A stretch of 52,943 nt of DNA from Avidehalobacter sp964569265 (GCA_964569265.1 CAZMTO010000009.1:1-52943), one strand, 5' to 3'. Counted from the first letter of the stretch, positions 24,137-33,505 are shown. Notes: generated by a model from the sequence alone, not told the origin. Translations and numbers: made by a program.

Positions 24137-26248
24137 ATGCAAATAACTGTTGCTGAACACGCCGGGTTTTGCTTTGGCGTAAAAAGTGCAATGTCTTTGG
24201 CGGTAAACGCCGCCAAGGCTGATGGCAAAGTGTATAGCTTGGGGCCGCTTATCCACAACCCGCGAGAAATTGCCCGCTTGCAGGCACAAATAGGCGTTGT
24301 ACAATCTTTAGCCTGTTTGCCCAAGGGCGCAAGGGCAGTAATACGTTCTCATGGGGTGGGGCCGGTTGTTTATGATGAGGCTAAAAGCCGCGGTATAAGC
24401 CTGGTAGATGCCACCTGCCCGTTTGTAAAGCGGGTGCAGCAGGCCGCAATGGCTTTTTATAAGCAGGGCTGCCGGGTTGTTATTGTTGGTGATAAAGCAC
24501 ACCCGGAGGTTTTGGGTATAAAGAGCTGGACGGATGATACCGCTTGGGTGGTGCAGGATGCTGCCGGGGTGGCTGACTTGCCTGACGGTTTGGCAAACAT
24601 TGGCGTGGTGGCGCAAACCACCCAAAAAAAAGCCGTGTTTGATGAAGTTTTGGCGGCGCTTAAACAGCGTTATGCCAATGCCTGCATACAGGTAGAAGAT
24701 ACCATTTGCCGGGCTACCGAAAGGCGACAGCAGGAGGCCGCGTTGCTTGCTGCCAATGCTGATATGATGATCGTTATCGGCGGCAGAAATAGTGCCAACA
24801 CACAAAATTTATTGCAGATATGTCAGACAAATTGCCCAAAGGCGCTGCTTATTGAGGGTGCCGATGAGCTTGAGCCTGATTTATTTGACGGAGTAAACTC
24901 CGTAGGCGTATGCGCAGGAGCGTCAACGCCAGATTGGATAATTGAGGAGGTAGTAGTAAAAATGACAGAGCAGAACGAAGTAATGGAACAGGTACAGGAA
25001 GAACAGACTACAGTAAAAAGAAACTTTGCGGCAGAGATGTCTTTTGTGGCAGCCGCCGAGCCGAAAAAGGCTGAAAAGCCCGCTAAGGCAGAAAAACCCG
25101 CCGAGCCGGAAATCAGCCTGGACGATTTGGGCGATGATGTTTCTTTTGAAGAATTCTTTAACCATGGTATAAAGGATATTCAGCGCGGCGCCTGTGTAAA
25201 GGGTACCGTTGTACAGGTTGGCGATACCGAAATGCTGGTTGATATCGGCAGCAAGTCGGAAGGTATTTTGCCCAGCAACCAGTTGTTGCCCGGCGAAGCT
25301 GATAACCTGCACGAAAGATTCCACGTAGGTGACCAGTTTGAGGTTATTGTTATCCGTAAGGAAAATAAAGAAGGCTACCCGGTACTTTCTAAGCGTATGG
25401 TAGATATGGTTAAGCTTTGGGACGTTATGGCCGAAGCCAAAGAGGAAAACCGCACCGTTACCGGCAAGGTGGTAGAGGTTGTTAAGGGCGGCGTTATTAT
25501 GGATGTCGGCATCCGCGGCTTTGTTCCTTATTCTCAGATTGACACCAAGTTTGTAGAGGACGCTAAGGAATATTTGGGCAAAGAGCTGGAAGCTAAAGTA
25601 ATTGAATGTGATAAAGACAAAAACCGTCTGTTGCTTTCTCCCAAGGCTGTTAAGCTGGTAGAGGAACAGAAGAAGAAGGACGCTTTCTGGTCGGAAATTG
25701 CCGAAGATCAGGTTCGTCACGGTGTTGTATCCCGCCTGACCAACTTTGGTGCATTTGTTGACTTGGGCGGCGTAGACGGTTTGCTGCACGTTTCTCAGAT
25801 GGCTTGGTATCGTATCAATCATCCGTCTGATGTACTTAAAGAAGGCGACGAAATTGAGGTTTACGTTTTAAGCGTAGATACCGAAAACCAGAAGATCTCT
25901 CTGGGCTTAAAGCAGTTGGTTCCCAATCCGTGGAGCCTGGCTGCCGAAAAGTACCCCGTTGGTTCTACTGTAGAAGTTACCATTATGCGCACTGCGCCCT
26001 TTGGTGCTTTCGCTCAGCTTGAGCCCGGTGTAGAAGGTCTGATCCATATTTCTCAGTTGGCACGTACCCGTGTTGAAAAAACCGAGGACGTTGTTGCCCC
26101 CGGCCAGAAGGTAGAGGTTAAGGTTTTGGGTATTGATACCGAAGCTAAGCGCCTGAGCCTGTCTATCCGTGATTTGCTGCCCGAAGAAAAGGCTGCCGAC
26201 GAAGCTGACGAGGTTGTATATTCTGACGAAGCCCCGGCAGAAGAATAA
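24137..26248 (+). CDS. ispH: IspH - ribosomal protein S1 fusion
   Basis: A 703-residue two-part protein. The first ~275 residues are 4-hydroxy-3-methylbut-2-enyl diphosphate reductase, the last step of the MEP isoprenoid pathway, with its three iron-sulfur cysteines in GFCFGVK, DATCPFV and TICRATERRQ. The rest is an S1-type protein: an acidic linker rich in Glu and Lys, then four S1 OB-fold repeats (such as GVVSRLTNFGAFVDLGGVDGLLHVSQM). Similar fusions are known in several Clostridia and Negativicutes. I chose ATG 24137 with AAGGTGGG upstream, because IspH proteins begin just before the GFCFG motif. Confidence 0.95.
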   Translation: MQITVAEHAGFCFGVKSAMSLAVNAAKADGKVYSLGPLIHNPREIARLQAQIGVVQSLACLPKGARAVIRSHGVGPVVYDEAKSRGISLVDATCPFVKRVQQAAMAFYKQGCRVVIVGDKAHPEVLGIKSWTDDTAWVVQDAAGVADLPDGLANIGVVAQTTQKKAVFDEVLAALKQRYANACIQVEDTICRATERRQQEAALLAANADMMIVIGGRNSANTQNLLQICQTNCPKALLIEGADELEPDLFDGVNSVGVCAGASTPDWIIEEVVVKMTEQNEVMEQVQEEQTTVKRNFAAEMSFVAAAEPKKAEKPAKAEKPAEPEISLDDLGDDVSFEEFFNHGIKDIQRGACVKGTVVQVGDTEMLVDIGSKSEGILPSNQLLPGEADNLHERFHVGDQFEVIVIRKENKEGYPVLSKRMVDMVKLWDVMAEAKEENRTVTGKVVEVVKGGVIMDVGIRGFVPYSQIDTKFVEDAKEYLGKELEAKVIECDKDKNRLLLSPKAVKLVEEQKKKDAFWSEIAEDQVRHGVVSRLTNFGAFVDLGGVDGLLHVSQMAWYRINHPSDVLKEGDEIEVYVLSVDTENQKISLGLKQLVPNPWSLAAEKYPVGSTVEVTIMRTAPFGAFAQLEPGVEGLIHISQLARTRVEKTEDVVAPGQKVEVKVLGIDTEAKRLSLSIRDLLPEEKAADEADEVVYSDEAPAEE
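24944..24964 (+). promoter_or_regulatory. Internal Shine-Dalgarno and start codon at the IspH/S1 junction
   Basis: GAGGAGG (24944-24950) is followed 11 nt later by an in-frame ATG (24962) at the exact domain boundary. Translation from there would give a separate S1 protein beginning MTEQNEVMEQ. The spacing is longer than ideal, so use of this start is an inference. Confidence 0.5.
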
Positions 26249-26276
26249 GCCGTATGGCAAAAACCGCATAAATTAT

Positions 26277-26306
26277 AAAAAGCACCCGCCTTTTGGGTGC
26301 TTTTTT
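26277..26306 (+). terminator. Intrinsic terminator after the IspH-S1 gene
   Basis: AGCACCC pairs with GGGTGCT around a short loop, with As before and six Ts after. Confidence 0.9.
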
Positions 26307-26337
26307 GCTGCTGTTGGGGCAGGTTAAGATGATTTGC

Positions 26338-26366
26338 TTGAAATAAGACGGATAGTGTGGTATTAT
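26338..26366 (+). promoter_or_regulatory. Promoter for der
   Basis: TTGAAA (26338-26343), 17-nt spacer, TATTAT (26361-26366). The leader to the der start is about 105 nt. Confidence 0.6.
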
Positions 26367-26476
26367 AGGATGTGTTGCAGTAAATTATACTGTATTCTAA
26401 TATGTAGAAAACAGCTTAAATGTACAAGTTTTAATTAGATACCGCGGCTTGCCCGCAGAAAAGGATTGGATATAAG

Positions 26477-27844
26477 ATGAAACCGATAGTAGCTATTGTT
26501 GGCCGCCCTAATGTGGGCAAAAGCACATTGTTTAACCGACTGATAGGCGCGCGTCATGCTATTGTAGAGGATGTTGCCGGGGTTACGCGTGACCGTTTGT
26601 ATCGTGACGCCACCTGGCTGGACAGAGATTTTACCGTTATTGATACCGGCGGCATTGATTTTACCGACAAAAATGATCAGATACTGCTGGGCATATTGCG
26701 TCAGGCGGCCATTGCGGTAGAAGAAGCACACGTAATAATTTTTGTTACCGACAGCCGCACCGGTCTTACGATGGAGGACCGCGAGGCGGCAGAATTTTTG
26801 CGCAAAAGCGGCAAACCGATTGTGTTGGCTGTAAATAAAATGGATAACTTTGCGCATATAAATGATATAATTGAATTTTACGAGCTGGGTTTGGGCGAAC
26901 CTATTGCGGTTTCGGCTATACACGGTATGAACACCGGTGACCTGCTGGATGCCGTGGTGGAGCATTTTCCGCCGAAGCACGAGCTTAACGAGAGAGAAGC
27001 CGCAGTAAGCATTGCCGTTATCGGGCGGCCCAACGTGGGTAAATCGTCGCTGGTAAACCGCCTGCTGGGGCAGGAACGCAGCATTGTGGCGGATATGGCC
27101 GGCACTACACGCGATGCTATAGACAGTGACTTTGTGCGCAACGGCGAGGTTTACCGTATTATTGATACTGCCGGTATGCGGCGGCGCGGTAAAATTGCCG
27201 AAACCACCGAACGTTACAGCGTGGCCCGTGCCCTGCACGCCGTAGACCGCAGTGACGTGGTGTTGATGGTGATAGATGCCAAAGACGGCGTTACCGAACA
27301 GGATCAACGCATTGTGGGTTATGCCCACGAGGCCGGCAAGGGCATTGTTGTGGTGGTAAACAAGTGGGATTTGTTAAAGAAAAATGACCGCACTATGAAG
27401 GAGTTTGAAACCAAGCTGCGAGAAAATCTGGCGTTTATGAGCTATGCACAGGTGTGCTATGTATCGGCGCTTACCGGGCAGCGTACCGGGCAGATAATGG
27501 AGCTGGTTGACCAGGCTGCCGAAGAACAGAGCAAGCGCATTACCTCTACCCGCCTTAACGAGGTGCTGAACGAGGCTATGCTGCTTAACCCGCCGCCGGC
27601 AGATAAGGGCAAACGCCTGAAAATATTCTATGTGAGCCAGGCCGGTGTTAAGCCGCCGACGTTTTTGTTTTTTGTTAACGAGCCGGAGATTATGCATTTT
27701 TCGTATCTGCGCTATCTGGAAAATCAGTTCCGCACTAACTTTGGCTTTGAAGGCACACCGATACGCTTAAAGGTTATCGGTAAAAATGAAAAAGACGAAG
27801 AAAAAGAACGTCTGCGCCCTGCCGACAGGCAGAATATCAGATAG
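26477..27844 (+). CDS. der: Ribosome biogenesis GTPase Der
   Basis: A 455-residue GTPase with two tandem G domains and a C-terminal KH-like domain, acting in 50S assembly. The first G domain has GRPNVGKSTLFNRL and NKMD; the second has GRPNVGKSSLVNRLLG, DTAGMRRRGKI and NKWD. The tail is charged (EKDEEKERLRP). Length is slightly above the usual 436-440. It is followed at 24 nt by plsY and gpsA, matching the Bacillus engA-gpsA neighbourhood. Confidence 0.97.
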   Translation: MKPIVAIVGRPNVGKSTLFNRLIGARHAIVEDVAGVTRDRLYRDATWLDRDFTVIDTGGIDFTDKNDQILLGILRQAAIAVEEAHVIIFVTDSRTGLTMEDREAAEFLRKSGKPIVLAVNKMDNFAHINDIIEFYELGLGEPIAVSAIHGMNTGDLLDAVVEHFPPKHELNEREAAVSIAVIGRPNVGKSSLVNRLLGQERSIVADMAGTTRDAIDSDFVRNGEVYRIIDTAGMRRRGKIAETTERYSVARALHAVDRSDVVLMVIDAKDGVTEQDQRIVGYAHEAGKGIVVVVNKWDLLKKNDRTMKEFETKLRENLAFMSYAQVCYVSALTGQRTGQIMELVDQAAEEQSKRITSTRLNEVLNEAMLLNPPPADKGKRLKIFYVSQAGVKPPTFLFFVNEPEIMHFSYLRYLENQFRTNFGFEGTPIRLKVIGKNEKDEEKERLRPADRQNIR

Positions 27845-27868
27845 GTGCGCCTGCTGGAGGGATAATTT

Positions 27869-28465
27869 ATGGATGTTGTTCGCGGCATTTTGGCAGTGGT
27901 GATTGCCTATCTGCTTGGGTCGGTTTCGTTTGCCTATATTATTACAAAAATAAAAACCGGCAAAGATATCCGCACTATCGGCAGCGGCAGTGCCGGCACC
28001 ACCAATACGGCGCGGGCGGTTGGCAAGCCGCTGGCTATGGTGGTTATGGCGCTGGATATTTTTAAGGGCTGGCTGGCTGCCGAGCTTGGGCTGCTGCTGT
28101 TTGGGCTTACCGGTGGGCTGCTGGCGTTTGTAGCGGTTATTTTGGGTCATATATTTCCGGTATGGCTTAACTTTAAGGGCGGCAAGGGGGTTGCCTGCGG
28201 TGCCGGTGCGTGCCTGGCAATATCTCCGGCGCCAATACTTTTGGCGGCTGCAATGTTTGCGGTGGTAATTGTCGTAAGCGGCTATGTATCGCTGGGTTCT
28301 ATTGTGGGGTGCGTAGCGCTTATGATAAGCGTGCTGGTGCTGCCGGAGCCGACGATAATGCGCATACTTTATGTGGTTATGGCCGGCACGGTAATACTTA
28401 TGCACCGGGCAAATATCAAGCGGCTGATAAACGGAACCGAAAGCAAGACTTTTCATAAAAAATAA
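27869..28465 (+). CDS. plsY: Acyl-phosphate:glycerol-3-phosphate acyltransferase
   Basis: A 198-residue membrane enzyme that transfers an acyl group from acyl phosphate to glycerol 3-phosphate, the first committed step of phospholipid synthesis. The three conserved loops are visible: LLGSVSFAYI near the start, GSGSAGTTNTARAVG, and FKGGKGVACGAG. Position 4 of the usual G-x-S-G-A-T-N-x-x-R motif is varied. About five hydrophobic helices are seen. GGAGG precedes the ATG. Confidence 0.94.
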   Translation: MDVVRGILAVVIAYLLGSVSFAYIITKIKTGKDIRTIGSGSAGTTNTARAVGKPLAMVVMALDIFKGWLAAELGLLLFGLTGGLLAFVAVILGHIFPVWLNFKGGKGVACGAGACLAISPAPILLAAAMFAVVIVVSGYVSLGSIVGCVALMISVLVLPEPTIMRILYVVMAGTVILMHRANIKRLINGTESKTFHKK

Positions 28466-28479
28466 GCGAGGTTTTTTGT

Positions 28480-29472
28480 ATGGCAAAGGTAGGTGTTATC
28501 GGCGCGGGCAGTTGGGGTACGGCGCTGGCGCTGGTGCTTAATGATAACGGCCACAGTGTAACTATGTGGTCTTTGCTGCAAAGCGATATTGACGAGCTGG
28601 AAAGTCTGGGTGAAAACCCTCGTTATCTGCCGGGCGTAAAGCTGCCGGCAGAGCTTAAATATACGGCAGATTTGGCCGAGGCGGCCCGTGACAAGGATTT
28701 TTTGGTGATGGTGGTGCCAAGCCACGCTATGCGTCCGGTGTCGGAGCAGCTAAAAGGGCTGGTGGAGCCGCAGACAATGCTGATTACGGCATCTAAGGGG
28801 TTTGATTTGCAAACCAACCGCCGTATGAGCGAGGTGTTGCAGGCGGCGTTTCCGTCTAACAGGGTGGCGGTAATATCCGGCCCCAGCCACGCCGAAGAAG
28901 TCAGCCGCAAAATACCTACGGCAGTGGTTTCAGCAGCCGCAGATGAAGCTGCTATGCGCGCGGTGCAGGAGCTTTTCAGCAACAATTATATGCGCGTTTA
29001 TGCCAACCCCGATGTTGTCGGTGTAGAGCTGGGCGGCGCACTTAAAAATGTTATTGCGCTGGCCAGCGGCATTTGTTATGGGCAGGGCTTTGGTGATAAC
29101 ACTGAAGCGGCGCTGCTGACGCGCGGACTTTCGGAGATTGTGCGCCTGGGTGTTAAGCTTGGCGCCAAAGAATCGACTTTTTACGGGCTTTCCGGTATGG
29201 GTGATCTGGTTGTTACCTGTGGCAGCCGGCATAGCCGCAACCGTGCTGCTGGTATTATGCTGGGGCAGGGCAAACGTCTTAGCGATATTCAGGCGGAAAT
29301 GGGTATGGTGGTAGAGGGCGTTAACGCTGCACAAATTGCTTACCGTCTGGCCCAACAGGCGCAGGTAGAAATGCCGATAATTGAAGCGGTGTATCGCCTG
29401 CTGTACGAAGATATGTCGATTGACGGGTTGGTGGATAGGTTGATGTTGAGGGACAAAAAGTCCGAAAACTAA
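28480..29472 (+). CDS. gpsA: Glycerol-3-phosphate dehydrogenase [NAD(P)+]
   Basis: A 330-residue enzyme that reduces dihydroxyacetone phosphate to glycerol 3-phosphate, supplying PlsY encoded immediately upstream. The N-terminal Rossmann motif is GVIGAGSWGTALA. The catalytic Lys region is ELGGALKNVIALASG, followed by FGDNTEAALLTRGL. Length is normal. A dispersed hairpin element begins 2 nt after the stop codon. Confidence 0.96.
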   Translation: MAKVGVIGAGSWGTALALVLNDNGHSVTMWSLLQSDIDELESLGENPRYLPGVKLPAELKYTADLAEAARDKDFLVMVVPSHAMRPVSEQLKGLVEPQTMLITASKGFDLQTNRRMSEVLQAAFPSNRVAVISGPSHAEEVSRKIPTAVVSAAADEAAMRAVQELFSNNYMRVYANPDVVGVELGGALKNVIALASGICYGQGFGDNTEAALLTRGLSEIVRLGVKLGAKESTFYGLSGMGDLVVTCGSRHSRNRAAGIMLGQGKRLSDIQAEMGMVVEGVNAAQIAYRLAQQAQVEMPIIEAVYRLLYEDMSIDGLVDRLMLRDKKSEN

Positions 29473-29474
29473 CC

Positions 29475-29850
29475 GGAATTGCAATAGCGGCACATCTACT
29501 TTGTCGTCAGTCTCCTCACTTGTCGGCGTACTTTAGTACGCCTCCTGCGATTCGTCGCCTGACTTCGCGTATCTGTACCACTCTTGCAATTCCTTGACTT
29601 TGGGTGTGAAATCCTTGCTGCAAAAAGCCCCTCTTTAGCGCGGCTTTTAGACTGGAATCGGCAATAGCGGCATATCTGCTTTGTTGCAAGTTTCCTGGTT
29701 CAGCGGCGCACTCTTGCCCTTCTGGTATGCTAACAAAGGTCTGCTGCACCACTCTTGAACTTCCTTGACTTTGGGTGCGTAACCTTGCTTGCGCAACCTT
29801 GCAAAAAAAGCCGCGCCGCAGGGCGTATGTAGGGCGGTGGGTTTGTCAAT
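29475..29850. repeat. Hairpin elements and GC-rich modules after gpsA
   Basis: A clean single copy spans 29475-29593. Arms GGAATTGCAA and TTGCAATTCC, then AGCGGCACATCTAC against GTATCTGTACCACT, then GTCAG against CTGAC, lead to the tip GGCGTAC-TTTA-GTACGCC (29525-29542). A second, rearranged copy with arm ends CACTCTTGCCCTTCTGG and TTGAACTTCC follows (about 29655-29764). The GC-rich module AAGCCGCGCCGCAGGG ends the block near 29850. I see nothing coding between 29473 and 29981. Confidence 0.9.
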
Positions 29851-29910
29851 TCCTTACATCACTTGATAATTCCTTGCGCTTTAAGTTCTAATCTTAATTG
29901 AATAAGCATA

Positions 29911-29945
29911 AAAAAGTATGGAAACAAACCATACTTTTTATTTTT
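29911..29945 (+). terminator. Terminator-like hairpin ahead of spoIVA
   Basis: AAAAAGTATGG and CCATACTTTTT form a perfect 11-bp stem with loop AAACAAA, followed by ATTTTTAT. It lies 40 nt before the spoIVA start. It may terminate transcripts from upstream, leaving spoIVA to a sporulation promoter that I cannot place with confidence. Confidence 0.65.
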
Positions 29946-29981
29946 ATACAAGGCCGATGGGCTAAAGGGGAGGGAACAGGT

Positions 29982-31460
29982 GTGGAAAAGTTTGATATTC
30001 TTGAGGATATAGCCACCCGCACTAACGGTGATATTTATTTGGGCGTGGTAGGGCCGGTAAGAACAGGCAAATCGACCTTTATTAAGCGTTTTATGGAGCT
30101 GCTTGTGCTGCCGGATATGGAAGAAAGCGAAGCGCGCCAGCGTGCTGTAGACGAATTGCCGCAAAGCGGTGCCGGCAAAACGGTGATGACTACCGAACCA
30201 AAATTTATTCCGGCTGAAGCTGCGCCGATAGAGGTTAAAGAGGGGCTTAGTGCCAATGTGCGGCTGGTGGATTGTGTGGGCTACGGTGTACCTACGGCGT
30301 TGGGTTTTCAAGAGGAGGACATACCGCGGATGGTTAATACACCGTGGTTTGATGAAGCAATACCCTTTCAACAGGCGGCAGAGCTTGGCACCAAAAAGGT
30401 TATCAGCGACCATAGCACCATTGGTGTGGTGGTAACGGCTGACAATTCTATCTGCGGCATTGAGCGCGCCGATTATGCCGAGGCGGAAAGCCGTGTGGTG
30501 GCAGAGCTTAAAGAGCTGGGCAAACCGTTTTTAATAGTATATAACACGGCAGACCCCGCCGGTGAGCAAACTATGGCCGAAACAGCGCGTTTGCAGGCAG
30601 AATATGATGCCTGTGTGCTGCCGCTGGATGTAGCTAATATGGAGCAGAGCGAGGTTTTACAGCTTTTGCAGGAGCTGCTGTTTGAATTCCCGGTGAGTGA
30701 GATTGATATGGAGCTGCCCCTGTGGTTGCAGGAGCTGCCGCCGGAGCATTGGCTGAGCAAAAGCATTGAACAGAAAATAGGCACGGCTATGGCCGATGTG
30801 CGCCGTGTGCGCGATGTTGATAATATGATAGAAAATTTGTCCGGCGGCGATGATTTGGCCGGTGCAGCCCTGTTAGAGATGGACTTGGGCAGTGGGCACG
30901 CGCGGGTAGCTGTAGAATTGCCGCCCGGTATGTTTTACAGGGTGTTGGCTGAATATGCCGGCGAAGAAATTGAGGGCGAGCATACCCTGCTTAGGGTGAT
31001 ACGCGACTTTAGCCATGGCAGCCGCGAATGGGATAAGGTGGCCGAAGCTATGAACGAGGCTAAAAGCGGCGGCTATGGTGTGGTAACCCCGCGTGTGGGC
31101 GAAATGTATTTGGAGGAACCGGAGCTGATAAAGCAGGGCGGCCGCTTTGGGGTACGCCTAAAGGCCAGCGCACCAAGCTTTCATATTTTGCGGGCTAATA
31201 TTTCTACCGAGATAACACCCCTGATAGGCACCGAAAAACAGTGCGAGGAGTTGGTGCGTTATATACTCAGCGAATTTGAGGAGGACCCGCAAAAAATCTG
31301 GCAGACCAACATCTTTGGTAAATCGCTTAACGAGCTGGTGCAGGAGGGCATACAGGGCAAGCTGTATAAGATGCCGGAAAACGCCCAGACTAAATTGCAG
31401 GAAACCCTGCAACGTGTGGTAAACGAAGGCGGCGGCGGGCTTATATGTATTGTTTTGTAG
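29982..31460 (+). CDS. spoIVA: Stage IV sporulation protein A
   Basis: A 492-residue ATPase, the same length as B. subtilis SpoIVA, which polymerises on the forespore surface and founds the spore coat basement layer. It begins VEKFDILEDIATRTNGDIYLG; the Walker A motif is GPVRTGKS (residues 24-31). The C-terminus VNEGGGGLICIVL, important for surface attachment in Bacillus, is intact. I chose GTG 29982, because family members start at this point and GGGGAGGG lies 7 nt upstream; a longer frame would run through the upstream hairpin. Its integrity argues that the lineage can sporulate or lost the ability recently. Confidence 0.96.
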   Translation: MEKFDILEDIATRTNGDIYLGVVGPVRTGKSTFIKRFMELLVLPDMEESEARQRAVDELPQSGAGKTVMTTEPKFIPAEAAPIEVKEGLSANVRLVDCVGYGVPTALGFQEEDIPRMVNTPWFDEAIPFQQAAELGTKKVISDHSTIGVVVTADNSICGIERADYAEAESRVVAELKELGKPFLIVYNTADPAGEQTMAETARLQAEYDACVLPLDVANMEQSEVLQLLQELLFEFPVSEIDMELPLWLQELPPEHWLSKSIEQKIGTAMADVRRVRDVDNMIENLSGGDDLAGAALLEMDLGSGHARVAVELPPGMFYRVLAEYAGEEIEGEHTLLRVIRDFSHGSREWDKVAEAMNEAKSGGYGVVTPRVGEMYLEEPELIKQGGRFGVRLKASAPSFHILRANISTEITPLIGTEKQCEELVRYILSEFEEDPQKIWQTNIFGKSLNELVQEGIQGKLYKMPENAQTKLQETLQRVVNEGGGGLICIVL

Positions 31461-31513
31461 GGGCGCTTATGGCCCAGGCGGCGGCAATTTGCTGCTTAAA
31501 AAATATTGTTTTT

Positions 31514-31541
31514 AAAGGCCGCAGTGTTTGCTGCGGCTTTG
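31514..31541 (+). terminator. Hairpin after spoIVA
   Basis: GCCGCAG pairs with CTGCGGC (loop TGTTTG), flanked by AAAG and TTT. The T-tract is short. Confidence 0.6.
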
Positions 31542-31578
31542 CTGTTGGCAAAAAACTTAAAAATTTACAAAAAAACGC

Positions 31579-31607
31579 TTGCTATATGTTCACTTTTTTG
31601 TTATAAT
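31579..31607 (+). promoter_or_regulatory. Promoter for the ACT protein-hom unit
   Basis: TTGCTA (31579-31584), 17-nt spacer, TATAAT (31602-31607), about 100 nt before the next start. Confidence 0.65.
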
Positions 31608-31705
31608 TGCAACCAAGTTATGTTTCTCTGTGGTGGATATTTTTCCGCTGGTAAAGGACATTGGCAAAGGTAACCCAACCGATACAGCCATTATGGAGGT
31701 GTATT

Positions 31706-32167
31706 ATGGAAATAAACAACGGCCGCGAGGCTTACATTATTTACGAGGATATTTTGCCCGAAGCCATTAAGCGCACCGCGCACGCCAAGCAGCTATTGGC
31801 CCGCGGCGAGGCCAAAAACATTAATGAAGCTGTAAAAATGGCAGAAATCAGCCGCAGCGTTTTTTATAAATATAAAGACGGGATTTTTCCGTTTTACCAG
31901 CAGGAAACCTACCGCGTGGTAGTTTTAAGTATTCGTATGGATAATTCTCCCGGGCGGCTGATGGCGGTGCTGGCGGTGCTGGCCGATAATCACTGCAACA
32001 TACATACGCTTAATCAGGATATGCCGCTGGCCGGTATTGCCGCAGCTACCATTACTCTGGAAGTTTCGGAAAGTCACGTTTCTTTGGGAGATTTGCTGAC
32101 AACGATTAAAGAGCTGCCGGGAATTATCCACGCCACATACATAGGCGAGCTGGCCAACACTAAATAA
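31706..32167 (+). CDS. ACT domain protein (PheB/UPF0735 family)
   Basis: A 153-residue protein. The N-terminal half (AIKRTAHAKQLLARGEAKNINEAVKMAEISRSVFYKYKDGIFPF) resembles a small helix-turn-helix, and the C-terminal half is an ACT amino-acid-binding domain (IRMDNSPGRLMAVLAVLAD). This is the architecture of PheB/UPF0735. It is probably an amino-acid-responsive regulator. It lies 14 nt before homoserine dehydrogenase, so it may sense an aspartate-family amino acid; that is inference. ATG 31706 follows GGAGGT. Confidence 0.85.
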   Translation: MEINNGREAYIIYEDILPEAIKRTAHAKQLLARGEAKNINEAVKMAEISRSVFYKYKDGIFPFYQQETYRVVVLSIRMDNSPGRLMAVLAVLADNHCNIHTLNQDMPLAGIAAATITLEVSESHVSLGDLLTTIKELPGIIHATYIGELANTK

Positions 32168-32181
32168 AAGGGGTAAATATA

Positions 32182-33501
32182 ATGTTAAACAGTGATAAAA
32201 CAGTAAAAATAGGGCTTATTGGCCTTGGTACGGTGGGCGGCGGCACCTTTGAGCTGCTGGCCAAAAATGCGGCGCTTATTGGAGAACGTGCGGTGCCGAT
32301 GCAGGTTACCAAGGTTTGCAATTTAGACGTTGAATATACCCAGAGCCGTATTGATGAGCTGGGCCTTGCGGATTGTGTGGCCACTGCCGATTATATGGAT
32401 TTGGTTAACGACCCGGAGATCGATATAGTTATTGAGCTGATAGGTGGTATTCACCCGGCGCTGGAGATGGTTAAAGCGGCACTTATGGCCGGCAAAAGCG
32501 TGGTAACCGCCAATAAGGATTTGGTAGCATCGCACGGGGCGGAGCTTTTTACCCTGGCGGAGCAGCACCGGGCCGACTTTTTGTTTGAAGCCAGCGTGGC
32601 CGGCGGCATACCGATATTAAAAGCTTTAAAAGACAGCCTTGCCGCTAATAATATAGTAGAAATTATGGGCATTGTAAACGGCACCACCAACTATATTTTG
32701 TCGCAGATGACCAGCAGCGGGGCAGATTTTCAGCCGTGTTTGGAGCAGGCGCAGGCCTTGGGCTACGCCGAGGCTCACCCCACCACCGATATCGAAGGGT
32801 TTGAGGCGGCGCGTACAATGGCCATGTTGGCGTCTATTGCCTATAATTCCAATATCACCGAGGATATGGTTTATGTAGAGGGCATAACACGCATAAGCAA
32901 ATTTGATATTGCCTATGCCAAACAGTTGGGCTACACCATTAAGCTGGTGGGGTTGGCAAAACCCGCCCCGGCTGATGATGAATCGATAGTGGTTTGTGTG
33001 TATCCGCTGATGATTGCCCGGGAACACCCGCTGGCGGCAGTAAGTGATGTTTTTAATGCCGTATTTGTAGAAGGTGATGCGCTGGGGCAGTCGATGTTTT
33101 ACGGGCGCGGCGCCGGGGCAATGCCAACGGCCAGTGCCGTGGTGGGCGATGTTATAACCGCTGCCAAAAAAATCGTTAACAACACCCGTGGGGTATCGGG
33201 CGTGCGCTTGTTTAACCGCAAACGTGTGCTGCCCGTAGGTGAATGTATCAATAAATATTATATACGCCTGATGGTGCTGGACAAGCCTAAGGTGCTGGCA
33301 CAAATTGCCGACGCCTTTGCTTCGGAGGAGATAAGCCTGGATTCGGTTATCCAAAAGCGGGTAATGGATAGCGGGCTGGCCGAAATTGTACTGATAACCC
33401 ATAAGGTGAAAGAAGCTGCTTTGCAAAAGGCGCTGGCCCGTTTGGACAAGCTGGCGTGTGTGGATACTATAGCGAGTATGGTAAGGGTTAACGGCGATTA
33501 G
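32182..33501 (+). CDS. hom: Homoserine dehydrogenase
   Basis: A 439-residue enzyme that reduces aspartate semialdehyde to homoserine, opening the threonine/methionine branch. The N-terminal Rossmann motif is GLIGLGTVGGGT. The catalytic core includes NGTTNYILSQM, a GYAEAHPTTDIEGFEAARTMA stretch with the substrate residues, and a C-terminal ACT domain (YYIRLMVLDKPKVLAQIADAFA) for feedback control. AAAGGGGT precedes the ATG. thrB follows but is separated by a repeat block; no thrC is in the window. Confidence 0.97.
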   Translation: MLNSDKTVKIGLIGLGTVGGGTFELLAKNAALIGERAVPMQVTKVCNLDVEYTQSRIDELGLADCVATADYMDLVNDPEIDIVIELIGGIHPALEMVKAALMAGKSVVTANKDLVASHGAELFTLAEQHRADFLFEASVAGGIPILKALKDSLAANNIVEIMGIVNGTTNYILSQMTSSGADFQPCLEQAQALGYAEAHPTTDIEGFEAARTMAMLASIAYNSNITEDMVYVEGITRISKFDIAYAKQLGYTIKLVGLAKPAPADDESIVVCVYPLMIAREHPLAAVSDVFNAVFVEGDALGQSMFYGRGAGAMPTASAVVGDVITAAKKIVNNTRGVSGVRLFNRKRVLPVGECINKYYIRLMVLDKPKVLAQIADAFASEEISLDSVIQKRVMDSGLAEIVLITHKVKEAALQKALARLDKLACVDTIASMVRVNGD

Positions 33502-33505
33502 AACC

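Noticed and set aside
24923..25822. 299-codon frame antisense to the S1 domains
   Set aside because: Mirror of the S1 coding frame; composition is that of complemented codons and no family is recognisable.
26435..27328. 297-codon frame antisense to der
   Set aside because: Lies wholly over the der G domains, with no start signals of its own.
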